From Lophium mytilinum (lineage: Eukaryota > Ascomycota > Dothideomycetes > Mytilinidiales > Mytilinidiaceae), in NCBI GenBank assembly GCA_010093605.1, contig MU004198.1:440456-504455 (forward strand): a stretch of DNA of 64,000 nucleotides. The letters are read 5' to 3'. Made by a program: the position numbers and the translations under genes. Below, in pieces: positions 53,842-64,000 of this stretch. Below the pieces are notes generated by a model, which saw nothing but the letters and a program-made list of their open reading frames with translations, ran no database searches and was not told where the DNA came from. Each line of letters starts with the position of its first letter. The stretch's first letter is position 1.

Positions 53842-55473
53842 TTACTTGTACATGATTTGGTTTCCAGATCTCAGAATCTCGCTCCCATACGTGTCCCAGA
53901 AGTATTGAAGGTTATAATCCCAGAAATCCTGAAGCTTTTGTCGCATTTCACCTATAGCAATCGTCTGCGGCGACATGTTCTTGTATGTATTCAAGACCAG
54001 ATCGAACGTGCCCGAAGCCGTGAACAGATCGTCACCTATGTACCGAATGTGGTCATGTTCTGCGTCCTTCTCTAGAAGAGTGCGGATTATCGACTTCATG
54101 ATAGTGAGGATGTAATTCCCAGGCAGTAGTGTAGGGAGCTCCATGTCTAAAGCCACCTGCGCTAGGATGGCCGCCCACTTCACGTGACAACTTTCGCTGG
54201 CACGGACTTGCTCGATTCTAGCTGGGAGGTCCTTGCCAGATTGATCCTTCACATGCGGGTCCGCACCATACTCAAGCAGGAGTCTAAGAATCGAACATCC
54301 GTGCCTGATATCGCGTGCCGAGACTACCGCTACGTCTAGGTAGGTCTGGAGGTTGCCGAAGCCGAAGCAGGAGTGTTCCTGGCTGTTTGCGCTAGCGCCA
54401 CCTTCTAGTAGCCTACGCACGCATTCAATCTGGGCATCGAGAGATTTGAGACTGTCTGGCCGTGGTCTCGCGATGCCAATGGAAATGGCTTTGTATAGTG
54501 TTGTCGCGCGGAAATTGTCCCCTTGGAAATTGCAGATAGTTGCTCCGAATTCCAATAAAGTGGTTGCGATCTTCGGATTTCTGCCAGTGAGAGCGGCTTG
54601 TAGAGCCGTCTCTGAGTCGTTTCTGTGCATTGGAACCAGGTTCGGATGTACGCCAGCCTCGAGCAGGAGACGAACCAGTGTCGGATCATCATCCTGGTTG
54701 TGCCAGGCATGATGATATAGGGCTGGTTCGTGTCCAGGGCTCAGATAGAAAGGATCGGCCCCCTTCTGAAGGAGTAGCTTGACCACTTGTGGATCTTGGG
54801 TTTGATTCAAGAACGGGAGACCCCCTTCACCTCGGGACCGTGCCCCTAGTGTAGTCCGGTGTGTAGCGTTGGCGTGATACTTCGATATAAGAGTATCAAT
54901 GAGTTCGAACCTGTTCGGGTCTGGATCTCCCGTTCCCGACGCTTGGAACTTCTGCAGAGCAAACTCGAGAATCTGCGTCGCCTCGCGTGCAGTCATGCGC
55001 CCAAGCTCTCCCGCTTTCTCGACGAACAAGAGAATGATGTCTGAAGAACTGTATCCAGTCTTTGTGGCGATAGAAAAAAGAGGCCAGTCGTATTGGGGAA
55101 CGAAGTACATCATTAACGTCCTCCAATGTGTTCCCCGATATCTCTCCACCAAACCACGGAAAGGTAGGTACTTGAAAATATCAGCCTTAACCGCGCTAGA
55201 ATTTGAGTAGTCTTCAATCCCAGTGATGCCATGGGCGAATAGGTATCGCAAGAGATGTGGCTTCCGATGCCGTACTGCCCAGCTGATTGCTGGCATTGTG
55301 GATGGCCAACCTACGTCGGATGCAGGTCGGTCAACAATGGCGCGCTTGTAAAGCTGTCCTTCCAAGAGTGAGCCGTATCGCCGGTTGGTGGCCATCAGAT
55401 GCGATATAGAGCGATCATCGAGGTAGTCCCCTATGTCGAGGATCAATTCGTTCGGGAGCGCGGAGAAAGGCAT
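53842..55473 (-). CDS. F-box/ankyrin-repeat protein 1
   Basis: Single exon, 543 aa. The N-terminal F-box is FSALPNELILDIGDYLDDRS, then ISHLMATNRRYGSLL (residues 3-37). AISWAVRHRKPHLLRYLFAHGITG begins the ankyrin region; clear repeats are DPQVVKLLLQKGADPFYL, PTLVRLLLEAGVHPNLV, ETALQAALTGRNPKIATTLL, IECVRRLLEGGASANSQ and CSILRLLLEYGADPHVKD. F-box/ankyrin proteins are expanded in filamentous ascomycetes and are presumed to be SCF substrate receptors; the target is unknown. It is divergent from a paralogue (55962-57795), sharing the F-box and the HGITG junction, so the pair arose by inverted duplication (inference). Confidence 0.88.
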   Translation of the reverse strand: MPFSALPNELILDIGDYLDDRSISHLMATNRRYGSLLEGQLYKRAIVDRPASDVGWPSTMPAISWAVRHRKPHLLRYLFAHGITGIEDYSNSSAVKADIFKYLPFRGLVERYRGTHWRTLMMYFVPQYDWPLFSIATKTGYSSSDIILLFVEKAGELGRMTAREATQILEFALQKFQASGTGDPDPNRFELIDTLISKYHANATHRTTLGARSRGEGGLPFLNQTQDPQVVKLLLQKGADPFYLSPGHEPALYHHAWHNQDDDPTLVRLLLEAGVHPNLVPMHRNDSETALQAALTGRNPKIATTLLEFGATICNFQGDNFRATTLYKAISIGIARPRPDSLKSLDAQIECVRRLLEGGASANSQEHSCFGFGNLQTYLDVAVVSARDIRHGCSILRLLLEYGADPHVKDQSGKDLPARIEQVRASESCHVKWAAILAQVALDMELPTLLPGNYILTIMKSIIRTLLEKDAEHDHIRYIGDDLFTASGTFDLVLNTYKNMSPQTIAIGEMRQKLQDFWDYNLQYFWDTYGSEILRSGNQIMYK

Positions 55474-55961
55474 GGTGATCCGTAGGGTTGTTGATGTTAT
55501 CCAATAACCGGCTATCTAGTATGAATAGTAGGGTTTGTTGATATGTGGCTGAAGTTTAAGGTACTGGTGTGTGGGAGTGTGGGACAAGTGTGTGGAGGAA
55601 GTAAACTAGGCTGGACGAAGCGTCTTTTGTAGGCCCTGGGTATTTTTCCATCAGTGGGTGGTAACGGTGAAAGGTACCTAGGCAGGCAGCTGCTCATTGA
55701 AGCTGCAGGGTAGGCTGTGCAAGACCAATCTAGAAAACAAGTCAGTGAATGGAGAATCGCTGCCTGGGTAGCGGGTAGCAGGAGGCGTCATATGCGATCG
55801 TGAATCTAATGGATGAACCATGCCTAGCATTCACCAGCAGTAAAAGACTAGATTCCGCTGTCAACTTGGATTTAAAGTTTTGCAAAGGCCAGCAAAGCAA
55901 CTCGACCAGCACACCAAAACTACACACCGCTATCTTTTGTGGCACTTACCAGGTTTCTGCA
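55474..55961. promoter_or_regulatory. Shared divergent promoter of the F-box/ankyrin pair
   Basis: 488 nt separate the two start codons. The plus-strand frame is open back to 55800, but the conserved start of the paralogue favours 55962. No individual site is identified. Confidence 0.45.
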
Positions 55962-57795
55962 ATGCCTGCCTCAGAGCCCAAGGTGTTGCTGAAAGTCCCA
56001 AAATTCTTTGATACGCCACCGCCATCCCTCTCGACGCTCCCGATCGAGTTAGTTGTCAAACTGACCGATTTTCTCGATGCTTCATCTCTTGGGCGACTCA
56101 TGCGGGCAAACCAGCGCTTGAACAAGGTTCTCCAGGCGACTCTCCATGAACGGGCTATTGAGAATCGTCAACCCTTGAATCGTCGAGCGGAACCTGCCTT
56201 AGATTGGGCAGTTCGCAATCGCAAACCCAAGCTCGTCAAATACCTCTTTGCGCATGGTATTACCGGTACACATGGAGATCCAGGAGACTCCATGGCCTCT
56301 ATAGTAGAGATCCAAGACGCTCCTCTACTAGCCGTGAATGAAGCTGTCCTACCACCAGCGCCAAATAGGTCTGTGGCACACATCTTGGAAATGGCCCCTG
56401 TATCGTATCGTCATGAGCTTCAAGTACTACTGCTCGGAGATAACCTTGTTGTTCATCGAGAAGGCGGAAGAGCTAGGTGCATACAGATCGAGTCCAAAGG
56501 AAGCTACCAAGGCGCTTGGTCGTTTGTTGACGGCGTCCCTAGTATTGGAAGCGCGTAAGGAGCGCCAGATCCGGAAAGGCAACTACTTGGACGGCGAAGA
56601 CTGCAGTAAACGGACGCTGAAGCTAGTGAAGATCCTCCTTTCCAGATACGGGGCAGACCCCAACGGACTCGGAGTGAAGCTGGACAAGGAATACCTGCGG
56701 TTTGGGTCGCAGACGTTTCCGTATCTCACGAAGGACCCACAGGTCTTCGAGCTTCTGCTAAAGTACGACGCCGACGTCAATGCGAACCACGATCATCGGG
56801 AAAGAAATCCGAAAGCTCTTCCTCTACTGACCCACGTCATTATGATTTCGGACGATGACGACGACACGCTGATCCGTATGTTGCTCGAGAAGGGCGCGAA
56901 CCCGAATGCGCTCTCGGTGAATAGGCGTAAGCAGCCGTACACAGCGCTAGCCTACGCCGTGGTGACAGGAAAGTATAAGAACGCCCTGGCACTGCTTGAA
57001 TATGGTGCAGGTGTCGGCGGATCCTGGAAGTGGAAAGGCGAGATTACCTCGATACCCTTCGAAGTGGTTGCACGCCACACGCGATCGAAGACTGATGAAG
57101 GTGTCAACCTACGATTCGAAGTCCTTCAACGCATCCTACAACGTAATGCCAATCCGCGTCTAAATTCCTCCTACGATGCTACTTCAAGACTAAAGGAACC
57201 TTATAGAGTCGATATACGAATGGTCGAGGCTGCATTAATGAACGGAAGTAGTCTTGCAGACGCCGTCAAGACTATCAGCTTGCTCCTGGAGTACGGTGCT
57301 GATCCTAGGGCTAAGGATACCCAAGGGCAGACATTTATCCAGATGCTGCTCGACAACTTCGACCCGAAGTCGCCAAAAGAGCTGAATTGGTTCAAGGTCC
57401 TTGCAAAGGTGGCGGCTATGAAGGGGTGTATTGAGCTCCTTCCTGGTGACTATTTCTTGAGGTACTTTGCAGCTGGCTGGAAACAGGCACAAGCAATCGT
57501 TACTCAAGCTGGTTGGCGGCGGGTTGAAGCTACGGCTGTTCGCTGGGCCGAGGCTAGATATCCCCGGAATGCCCTTATCGAGCTTGGCGAAGTTGTTAAC
57601 AAAGAATCATGGGATCTGCTCATGACCATCGAAGAGTCTTACCGGAGCCTTCCTCTAGGTGGTGGTGACGTCGGGTCAAAGTACCGAGAGTTCTGGCGCA
57701 CTCATCACCGTAGTGTGGAACGTTGTCTGTTCGAAGATGACGGCAAGGCGCCTAGGTTCTTTTTCCCTTTTCCGCCCGATTTGGAATTGATGTAG
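55962..57795 (+). CDS. F-box/ankyrin-repeat protein 2
   Basis: Proposed join 55962-56303 and 56359-57795 (592 aa). The N-terminus has an F-box (LSTLPIELVVKLTDFLDASS, GRLMRANQRLNKVL), then ALDWAVRNRKPKLVKYLFAHGITG as in its divergent paralogue. The frame then changes: KWPLYRIVMSFKYY, CSEITLLFIEKAEELG, matching the paralogue's DWPLFSI..LLFVEKAGELG, lies in another frame. A 55-nt intron (GTAGAG..ACCAG) repairs this, but a frameshift mutation cannot be excluded. Ankyrin repeats follow: DPQVFELLLKYDADVNAN, DTLIRMLLEKGANPNAL, YTALAYAVVTGKYKNALALL and KTISLLLEYGADPRAKD. Presumed SCF-type adaptor, target unknown. Confidence 0.75.
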
Positions 57796-58782
57796 CCTTG
57801 AGTTGTTGGGAACTAGCGGGATGTGCTCATGGTGGACGGCGTAGCGTGAGGTTGGGATAGGGTTTGTGCTGGTTGGTCGGGAATGCAAGTGTAGACTGAC
57901 TAAGCGACTTGGTCATCACTAATCGGAGTATCAATAGAGAATTGCCAAGTTTGACCACCAGTTTCGATCTGCACGCAGTGATTAGTTATATGTAACCCAA
58001 TGAGAATATCAGCGAGGATGACCTACTATAGGCCAAGATCAGTCATCCAGCGGTAGCACCTTTAAAATACTGATCCAGTTACAAAGCAGCGGACGAACAC
58101 CAAGCTGCATCCTGCAAGCGTCATAGAGACACATCCCGGGAATCCAGTCGTTGACACTGGCGTAGTTAGCAGCAAACATAATGGTAAATCCGGTCAGTTT
58201 ACTGAACAAGGACGAAGCTATCAGCCTCAGACTGAAAATGAAACGAGCCAAAATCGCCTTCCAGATAGAGACCCTCGCCTCCTACAGCTTCTTTCAGCGC
58301 GCGGCGAGCTAGTGTGTAACCAGAGCCACCATATCAGGCGTTGAAGAGGGGTACTCTTCGAAGATTACGCCTTCCAGTACATAGCTTTCAGTAGGCTAAG
58401 CTCAGCGCCTGTAATATATACTCCGGAAAAGAGTTTCCTCCGTTGTAATCTTAATTACCTTGCCTGTGGCGTTAAGAGGGCGCTAGTTCGCCGGACGTAT
58501 GAGGATGCTATACCCTGGCGGTGATGGTCGTACCCCACGCACTCGTAGAAAGGTCGTCGTAACTCTAGTAGCCTAACGCCTAGTAATCAGTTTTCTGGAA
58601 ATCAGATGCAGTGCGGAAGAGCACAGCTCGCACATGCTGAAGCCCGCAGTATAAGAGCCAAGGTAGATCCCAAATTATGAGTGAGCTTCATTCCTTATCG
58701 CGCCTCTGCCAGAGTCTGCAAACCTCTTCAAGACACATCAACACGACTTGCTACAATTCCACCCACGTAAACAACCAGGACC
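57796..58782. other. Spacer between F-box/ankyrin 2 and alcohol dehydrogenase
   Basis: About 1 kb without a supported gene; short frame 58039-58251 (minus) has no features. 5' flank of the dehydrogenase at the right end. Confidence 0.6.
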
Positions 58783-59893
58783 ATGGCTACCCCTCAGGAC
58801 ACCACAACCTACCATGGCGTCTCCGGTGACGTTAAACCCACGACAACAGCACTACCAGCCCTTGGGCCGAAAGAAATCCTGATCAAGATAACCCATACTG
58901 GACTTTGCGGAACCGATCTTGCCTACATCCCTTACGGTATCGCCCTCGGCCATGAGGGTGTGGGAACCGTACTCGCAATTGGCAGCGACGTCACCCAATT
59001 CGCTGTCGGCGACCGTGCTGGGGGAGGATATCATCGCAACAGTTGCGGGCACTGCTCTTACTGTCTTAGCGGCCAGGACATATGGTGCTACGAGCGAACC
59101 GTGTACGGGGAAAAAGACTACGGTAACGGAACGATCGCGGGTCACTACATCGGTGTTGAGACATATCTGCACAAGATACCAGAGGGACTCGCAAGCGAAC
59201 ACGCTGCACCTTTGCAATGCGCTGGTGCGACGGTGTACAACGCCCTTCTAGGGGTGGCAAAGCCTGGTGAGCGCGTGGGGGTCGTGGGTATTGGCGGATT
59301 GGGCCATTTGGCAGTCCAAATGGCGAAGAAAATGGGTGCAGAAGTTGTCGTGTTCAGTACCAGTCAAGACAAAGAACAAGAAGCGAAGGGATTCGGTGCG
59401 AACGAGTTCTACTTGCTGAACGAGGTAGAGAAAGTGACGAAGCCGATCAACACACTGGTCGTTGCCGGGAATAAATATCCAGATTGGGACAAGTGAGTCT
59501 TCGCGTGCTACCGACTGTACCGTGTACTGATCAAGTTCAGGTTCCTGGTAAAGAGCGTTCTTGCGCGGGCTGGAACGATCATTCCTCTCGCAGCACCTCA
59601 GGGCCGTCTCGATCTTCCGTAAGCACGCTCCATTTCATCCGATTCTGCCAATCGAAGCAGTAGTATTGACAGATTGTAGTGCCTTCCAACTCTTCTTTGA
59701 TGGATACAATGTCAAGTCGAGCTTGGTGGCTTCGCGCCGCGCGCATGATGATATGCTCGCATTTTGCGCTTCGCACGATGTCAAACCGGTTATCGAGAAG
59801 TTCGAGCTCACTGAAAGTGGAATTCAGGAAGCAATCGGAAAGCTTACATCAAACAAGATGCGGTACCGAGGCGTATTGGTGGCTCCACAGTAA
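58783..59893 (+). CDS. Zinc-dependent alcohol dehydrogenase (MDR superfamily)
   Basis: Join 58783-59492, 59541-59618, 59680-59893 (333 aa); donors GTGAGT and GTAAGC, all in phase. Catalytic zinc residues are in THTGLCGTDLAYI and ALGHEGVGTVLAIG. The structural zinc loop is CGHCSYCLSGQDIWC. The Rossmann motif is VGVVGIGGLGHLAVQMAKKMG. This layout is that of CAD/ADH-type medium-chain dehydrogenases using NAD(P)H to interconvert alcohols and aldehydes in the cytosol. It is slightly short for the family (about 350). The substrate is unknown. It converges on a Zn2Cys6 regulator gene, which may control it (inference). Confidence 0.92.
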
Positions 59894-60113
59894 GTCGGAA
59901 TAGCGTGCTGCTTTCGCAGCACGGTAGTCCTTGCTCGAGGGCACTATCGGACAAAGACTGAGTGAAAGGACATCGTTGGAGGAGTAATATTTGGGAAATT
60001 AGAAGATAGTAAACGATCTGTGCACTCATTTCCATATTATGCTTTGTCTTGCCTATGTTCCCAGCAGGTACGCTGTCCATGAATGTCGAGATACGATGCG
60101 ATTATGCGAGGCG

Positions 60114-61552
60114 TCAGGCAGAAGCTATACCCTGCTGTCCCCTGATGTACTCAACACACCACTGTATGTAGGGCTTCCACAATGGCTCGATCTGGCGGGA
60201 AATTTCTTCCACTAAGCGAGAACTCCACCCCTCAATGAACCAGTACCCCTCCTCTTGGTTGAGATGGAGGATGATGCAATAATGAGCCAAGATTGCAAGA
60301 GCGCCGGAGTCGTGCCGTTTTAGTAGCAGCATAAAGTCAGAAGAGATCTTGATCGGCCAGGTATAAGCTATACGAATCGGGCGATCCCCAGGGTCGTCTC
60401 CATGGTTGGTCGCTTGTCGAATGTTATAGATAGCTTCGACACAGATGCGGCGGTAGGTAGGTTCAAGATCAGGGTCTTCAAGTAGTGCCGTGAGCTGATC
60501 TACATGCAAGAGCATGTCCACCATTAACGGCAGCGGAGGCGGATCAAGCGCTGTGCGAACAATAGGGCCAAAGGTTCCTCGAAGTATTCGAATGAATGCA
60601 GAACTCAAGATACTGTGGTTGCCTCGGATCAGCTGGAAAAGGCTGACTATATCATCGATGGGATTATCGGTAGTTTTAGATGCAAACGCAGTGAGGGGCA
60701 TGAGTGTGGAGGTTATAAAGAGGGCGTCGGAGTTCTCTGGTATTAGTCCTGGTAGGGCTTTGCTCATGGCACGGATGGACTTATTCTGGTGGCCTGCTGC
60801 GATCAGCGAGTATTTTAGTTGGTCGGCTGATCGTACGTGGGCAAGATGGAATGCGGCGAACGCTAGTAACTGGTGCATCAGAAACGGGTGTGACACCGCG
60901 AGCTGAGGTATTTCAATTTTCCATAGGTTCTTGATCTCCTCGTTGCCAGGAACGGACCAGGCCGCGAATGCAGTCCAATGATGCATGAGCTCCAGATCTT
61001 GGGCCCAATTAGCAGACTCGGTGTAATAAGCCCTGTTGACGAATCTGGTTAAGAATGGAAAGGAGTCCGGGGTGGAGATCTCGGAATGAGACTCTGCGTT
61101 TCCCGGTACCGGGTTGAGAACAAAATTGATAGGTAATGACGACGTGGGTGTCGGGCGGGCTGGTGTTTCATTGACAGTCTGATTGGTAGGGCTCTGGAAT
61201 AAAGTCAAAATCTTTCCTTGATAGCTCGGAAGCATACACCGGCTTTTACCATAGTGTTCAATGTCGCTCCGACTTACCCCGAGTTCGTCTGCCTGCATCG
61301 ATCCCCGAGCACTTGAAGATGGTGGTGTGCTGCTCATTGACTGTGTACCACCAGGCGCCCAGGTTAGGAGGCTGCATGGCACGCCATGCCTCGTACAGTT
61401 ACCGCAAGGGCGGTTCTCGTCGCACTGCAGGTAGGTAGAGTATCAGCCATTGGGCCTTTGAGACTGCCTTTCAAAGAACACACTTTCACATGGCGCGCTT
61501 TGCAGCTACGACAACCGGCGCGCGACTTCTTGTGGCCAAGTCGAGGAGGCAT
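60114..61552 (-). CDS. Zn2Cys6 fungal transcription factor (Upc2/DUF3468-like)
   Basis: Minus-strand join 61484-61552 and 60114-61424 (459 aa). The intron (GTGTGT..CTGCAG) lies inside the zinc cluster and restores a perfect CX2CX6CX5CX2CX6C: C14, C17, C24, C30, C33, C40 (GCRSCKARHVKC, DENRPCGNCTRHGVPC). Residues 60-140 are Ser/Thr/Pro-rich. The regulatory region starts with LELMHHWTAFAAWSVPG and LWKIEIPQLAVSHPFLMHQL, LAFAAFHLAH, typical of Upc2-like regulators that respond to sterol or other ligands. Nuclear activator or repressor. Neighbours are an alcohol dehydrogenase and a short-chain dehydrogenase, possible targets. Confidence 0.92.
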
Positions 61553-62379
61553 AGAGGGCCTAGGTGTAGTTCGGAGTGATAGAATGGTCAGCCTGCCCCT
61601 CCCTCAGGCCCCGCTAGCGCAGTAGTCTGCTATGGCAGACTGACTGCCCCAATGATATATGCTAGACTTAGGATGAAACAATAAGCGAGCGTGGTGAAGA
61701 TGCGCAACGTGTTGGTTTGATGGAATGGAAATGCGAATGCGAGTGACCCTGAGGCGGATCGCTGCGGCTGAGCCCAGACGATGCTAACCCGAAAGATATA
61801 CCTATGGTGAGCACAGTCCAGGCCCCTTCTCCAGCTGTAGGCGGTGTCTTTGGAGAACATCATTCTACACCTTATATTCTTTAGATATCCATGGACTTAT
61901 TGCCACCCAATTTTCTGTGTGCCTTCCGCAAAGTTGAATGTACACGAGGTTCGTCAAGGCAATGAATTGGCGAAGAGCTCACAATCTATCATCATTTTAC
62001 CCATCTTACTCCAAGCAGCACCTCTAAGCAGGTAGAAGAATCTCTTAAACGTTAAAATCTCTATGCTCAGACCCTTGACCGTGTGGGGAGGAACCTATTG
62101 TGTGGAATATCACATATCACGTGATCTTGCGATACTGCCCCACTTAGACCAAAAGTAGGTACCCGGGTTGGAAAATCCATGACACCAATTGTATTTGAAA
62201 GAAAGAATTCAAGGGTATCACGTCCATTATATCTCTTTGTATCAGCATTTCTTCATCTGGTAGAACCAAGTCAGCATAAGAAGCAGTCATTTTGGTTTCG
62301 AAAAAGAGGTGAAATAAGCTTGAAAGCAGTTTCAGCATTGAGAGGTCCAAGAAACTAGAAGCAAAATCTCTCTCATCAT
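61553..62379. other. Spacer between Zn2Cys6 regulator and SDR
   Basis: 5' flank of the regulator and 3' flank of the SDR. The frames at 61630-61863 and 62144-62386 (minus) have no recognisable domain. Confidence 0.6.
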
Positions 62380-63213
62380 CTACCACGGCACTTCCGTCAT
62401 TCCATTCCCTTCATTTTCCCAAAGAGCACTCTTATACATCCCCCTCTCGCTCAGTGCCAATTCAACCGCAACCTCCGCCCCTTCTACCGGATCCCTCGGT
62501 CCACGGAACCCATTGAACGCGGTCTTGCAATGTCCAGGACTCACTACGTAGAACAACATCTCCGGTTCTGCTTCCGCTATTTCCATCGTCAACATGTTCA
62601 GCGCCGCTTTTGACACGCAATACGGAATGGAGATCGTCTTGGGCATTACTTTCGCCGTCAACCGCGTAATGGATCCTCTTGCCGACGAAATGTTGATGAC
62701 TCTCGGATCTTCTGATTTCTTCAGAAGGGGGAGGAATGCATAGGTAACGGCTGCAACTGAAGTGACGTTGACGGACAGAACATTGTCGTATACTTGCCGG
62801 ATATCCGAGTTATCTGGCTTGGGAACGCCAGCAGTGGCGGCATTGTTTACTAATACTAACCTCAGTCAGCCGGAGACGCTCCGTTTGGAAACTTAGCTTA
62901 TACTCACGATCAAGCTTTCCGAACTTTTCGCCTACCCGGGCGGCCGCTCCTGCAATTTGGGCATCGTCTGTGACATCCATCAGGATACCTTCGAGTCTCG
63001 ACGTGATACCGAGTTCTCGCAGTTTGCGTATGGCTTGATGACCAAAATCGAGGGATCGTACTGCGAGAATGTATGTGTGCTCAGGGGCACGTTGAGAGAG
63101 CGCTTGAACTATGGCGAAACCGATGCCTTCCCTTCGTCAGTGACTGAAGTTTCAGCTGTTTCCAAGGACAAACCTTGGTTAGATCCCGTCACCAGGATCA
63201 CCTTTCCTGTCAT
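62380..63213 (-). CDS. Short-chain dehydrogenase/reductase
   Basis: Minus-strand join 63174-63213, 62908-63126, 62380-62855 (244 aa). The first intron (GTTTGT..GGGAAG) sits inside the cofactor motif and restores TGSNQGIGFAIVQAL. The second intron (GTGAGT..GGTTAG) restores KLDLLVNNAATAG; an acceptor six bases on would delete two residues. The catalytic set is VINISSARGS (S143/S144) and YCVSKAAL (Y165, K169). PGHCKTAFNGFRGPRDPVEGA is the usual C-terminal PG motif. It belongs to the carbonyl reductase-like classical SDRs (about 245-280 aa), NADPH-preferring by family. Substrate unknown; lies upstream-adjacent to the Zn2Cys6 gene on the same strand. Confidence 0.92.
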
Positions 63214-63819
63214 TTTGGGATATATGCTGGAGTATTTTAGACTACCTATTTGGGAAAGTTGGGAAACTAGATGGAGTTAGATGTGGACCGGCAATTGACG
63301 GAATATTTCGGTGATAATCAGAGTCTGTAAGTGCTGGAGTAAGAAAAGGTTTGAAGCACAAAACAATGCCCCATCGTCTTTATATATTCAGAAGTGTATG
63401 AACCGGCGAAGTGCGGAGTTAACTTAACTCCCGCTGACCACAACCCTAACGGTGCGCTACCGAAAGGACAATATGTTTTATCCAATCTTGAAGCCCGTTA
63501 GAAATGATACCATTTTCAGGACTACCAATGCGGCTGCTGAGAGGGACTGATGCACACCATTCTTGAAGGTCACGTCAGCGTCACGTGGTGATAAGAGCTG
63601 ATAACTCGGCATCAGGTGCTCCCCAATATCGCGAATCCGCATTGATGCATTTGTCAACTCTCCAACGTCTTTCACTATCCATCCTCCTCATGAGCCTGCT
63701 CGCAGCTACCATCCGACAAAGCTCGCGTTATCTATCTAAGCAACTAGTCACACGGGTAAGAAGGAATCCCGAAACGAAGCTTCGGAGTTAACGTTCATCA
63801 GCCCTCACTCGCACGCGCC
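63214..63819. other. Divergent spacer between SDR and glyoxalase II
   Basis: Shared 5' flank of two divergent genes; short frames at 63478-63675 and 63585-63791 are unsupported. Confidence 0.6.
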
Positions 63820-64000
63820 ATGCATATTCAATCAATCCCCATGTGTATTTAAGCCGCAATCTGATTCCTGGGACGTATGCTGATCATTTGGACAGGGGAG
63901 GGGACGGGAAATAACTACGCATATCTGGTCGTCGACGACAAGACGAAAGAAGCCGTGATCATCGATCCCGCCCATCCTCCCGAGTACGCAACACACTCTA
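63820..64000 (+). CDS. GLO2: Glyoxalase II (hydroxyacylglutathione hydrolase), 5' end only
   Basis: Exons 63820-63844 and 63896-63983 are seen; a GTACGC donor begins at 63984 and the gene runs off the window. The translation MHIQSIPMW joined to EGTGNNYAYLVVDDKTKEAV and IIDPAHPPE is the characteristic N-terminus of the metallo-beta-lactamase-fold enzyme that hydrolyses S-D-lactoylglutathione to lactate and glutathione. The metal-binding THxHxDH motif lies beyond the window. The first intron (GTATTT..GGACAG) follows the ninth codon's first base. Confidence 0.88.

Noticed and set aside
1-64000. tRNA, rRNA or CRISPR features
   Set aside because: No tRNA cloverleaf, rRNA block or regular spaced repeat was recognised while reading; a tRNAscan run would be needed to exclude tRNAs fully.

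Overview
The window is nuclear DNA of a filamentous ascomycete (Pezizomycotina, probably a Dothideomycete). Direct evidence is the many short spliceosomal introns (about 45-100 nt, GTRNGT donors, CTRAC-like branch sites, YAG acceptors), single genes with long spacers on both strands, and fungal families such as Zn2Cys6 regulators, MKT1, a DHA2-type MFS transporter, F-box/ankyrin proteins and a fungal-type sulfotransferase. Class and order are inference. Exon joins below were made by hand from splice motifs and reading phase; none is checked against RNA.

Layout. 1-2.9 kb is gene-poor and carries degenerate minisatellites and a larger direct duplication. 3-12 kb holds housekeeping-type genes: an EF-hand-like protein, a class II eIF4E-like cap-binding protein, a NOPCHAP1-like acidic protein, an OBAP/DUF1264 protein and a DHA2 transporter. 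12.7-15.3 kb is gene-poor. 15.3-18.3 kb has a sulfotransferase-like protein facing a TauD-type dioxygenase. 19.3-21.7 kb encodes a polytopic membrane protein with a Cys-rich ectodomain. 23.1-26.2 kb has a C2H2 zinc-finger protein and an unknown protein, separated by a degenerate repeat. 26.2-30.3 kb is mostly empty.

30.3-37.3 kb is a same-strand array of four paralogues with an LPxEhRxxIY N-terminal motif and a shared C-terminal FGPW-like end, plus a likely relic of a fifth copy. 37.7-41.8 kb has a 2-oxoglutarate oxygenase with a 17-nt microexon, head-to-head with MKT1. 42.6-48.0 kb is a second tandem family: three minus-strand paralogues with HExxH and a conserved downstream E[AV]G[YH][SA]WE motif, apparently uncharacterised zincin-like proteins. 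A RING protein, a small Cys-containing protein, a stop-interrupted F-box-like gene and a divergent pair of F-box/ankyrin genes follow (48.9-57.8 kb). The right end holds a zinc alcohol dehydrogenase, a Zn2Cys6 regulator and a short-chain dehydrogenase (possibly a small metabolic group), and the 5' end of a glyoxalase II gene cut by the window edge.

The most novel features are the two side-by-side lineage-type paralogue arrays (FGPW-end family and HExxH family). A second cross-gene signal is a repeated switch from C-rich to G-rich coding strand inside at least six genes.
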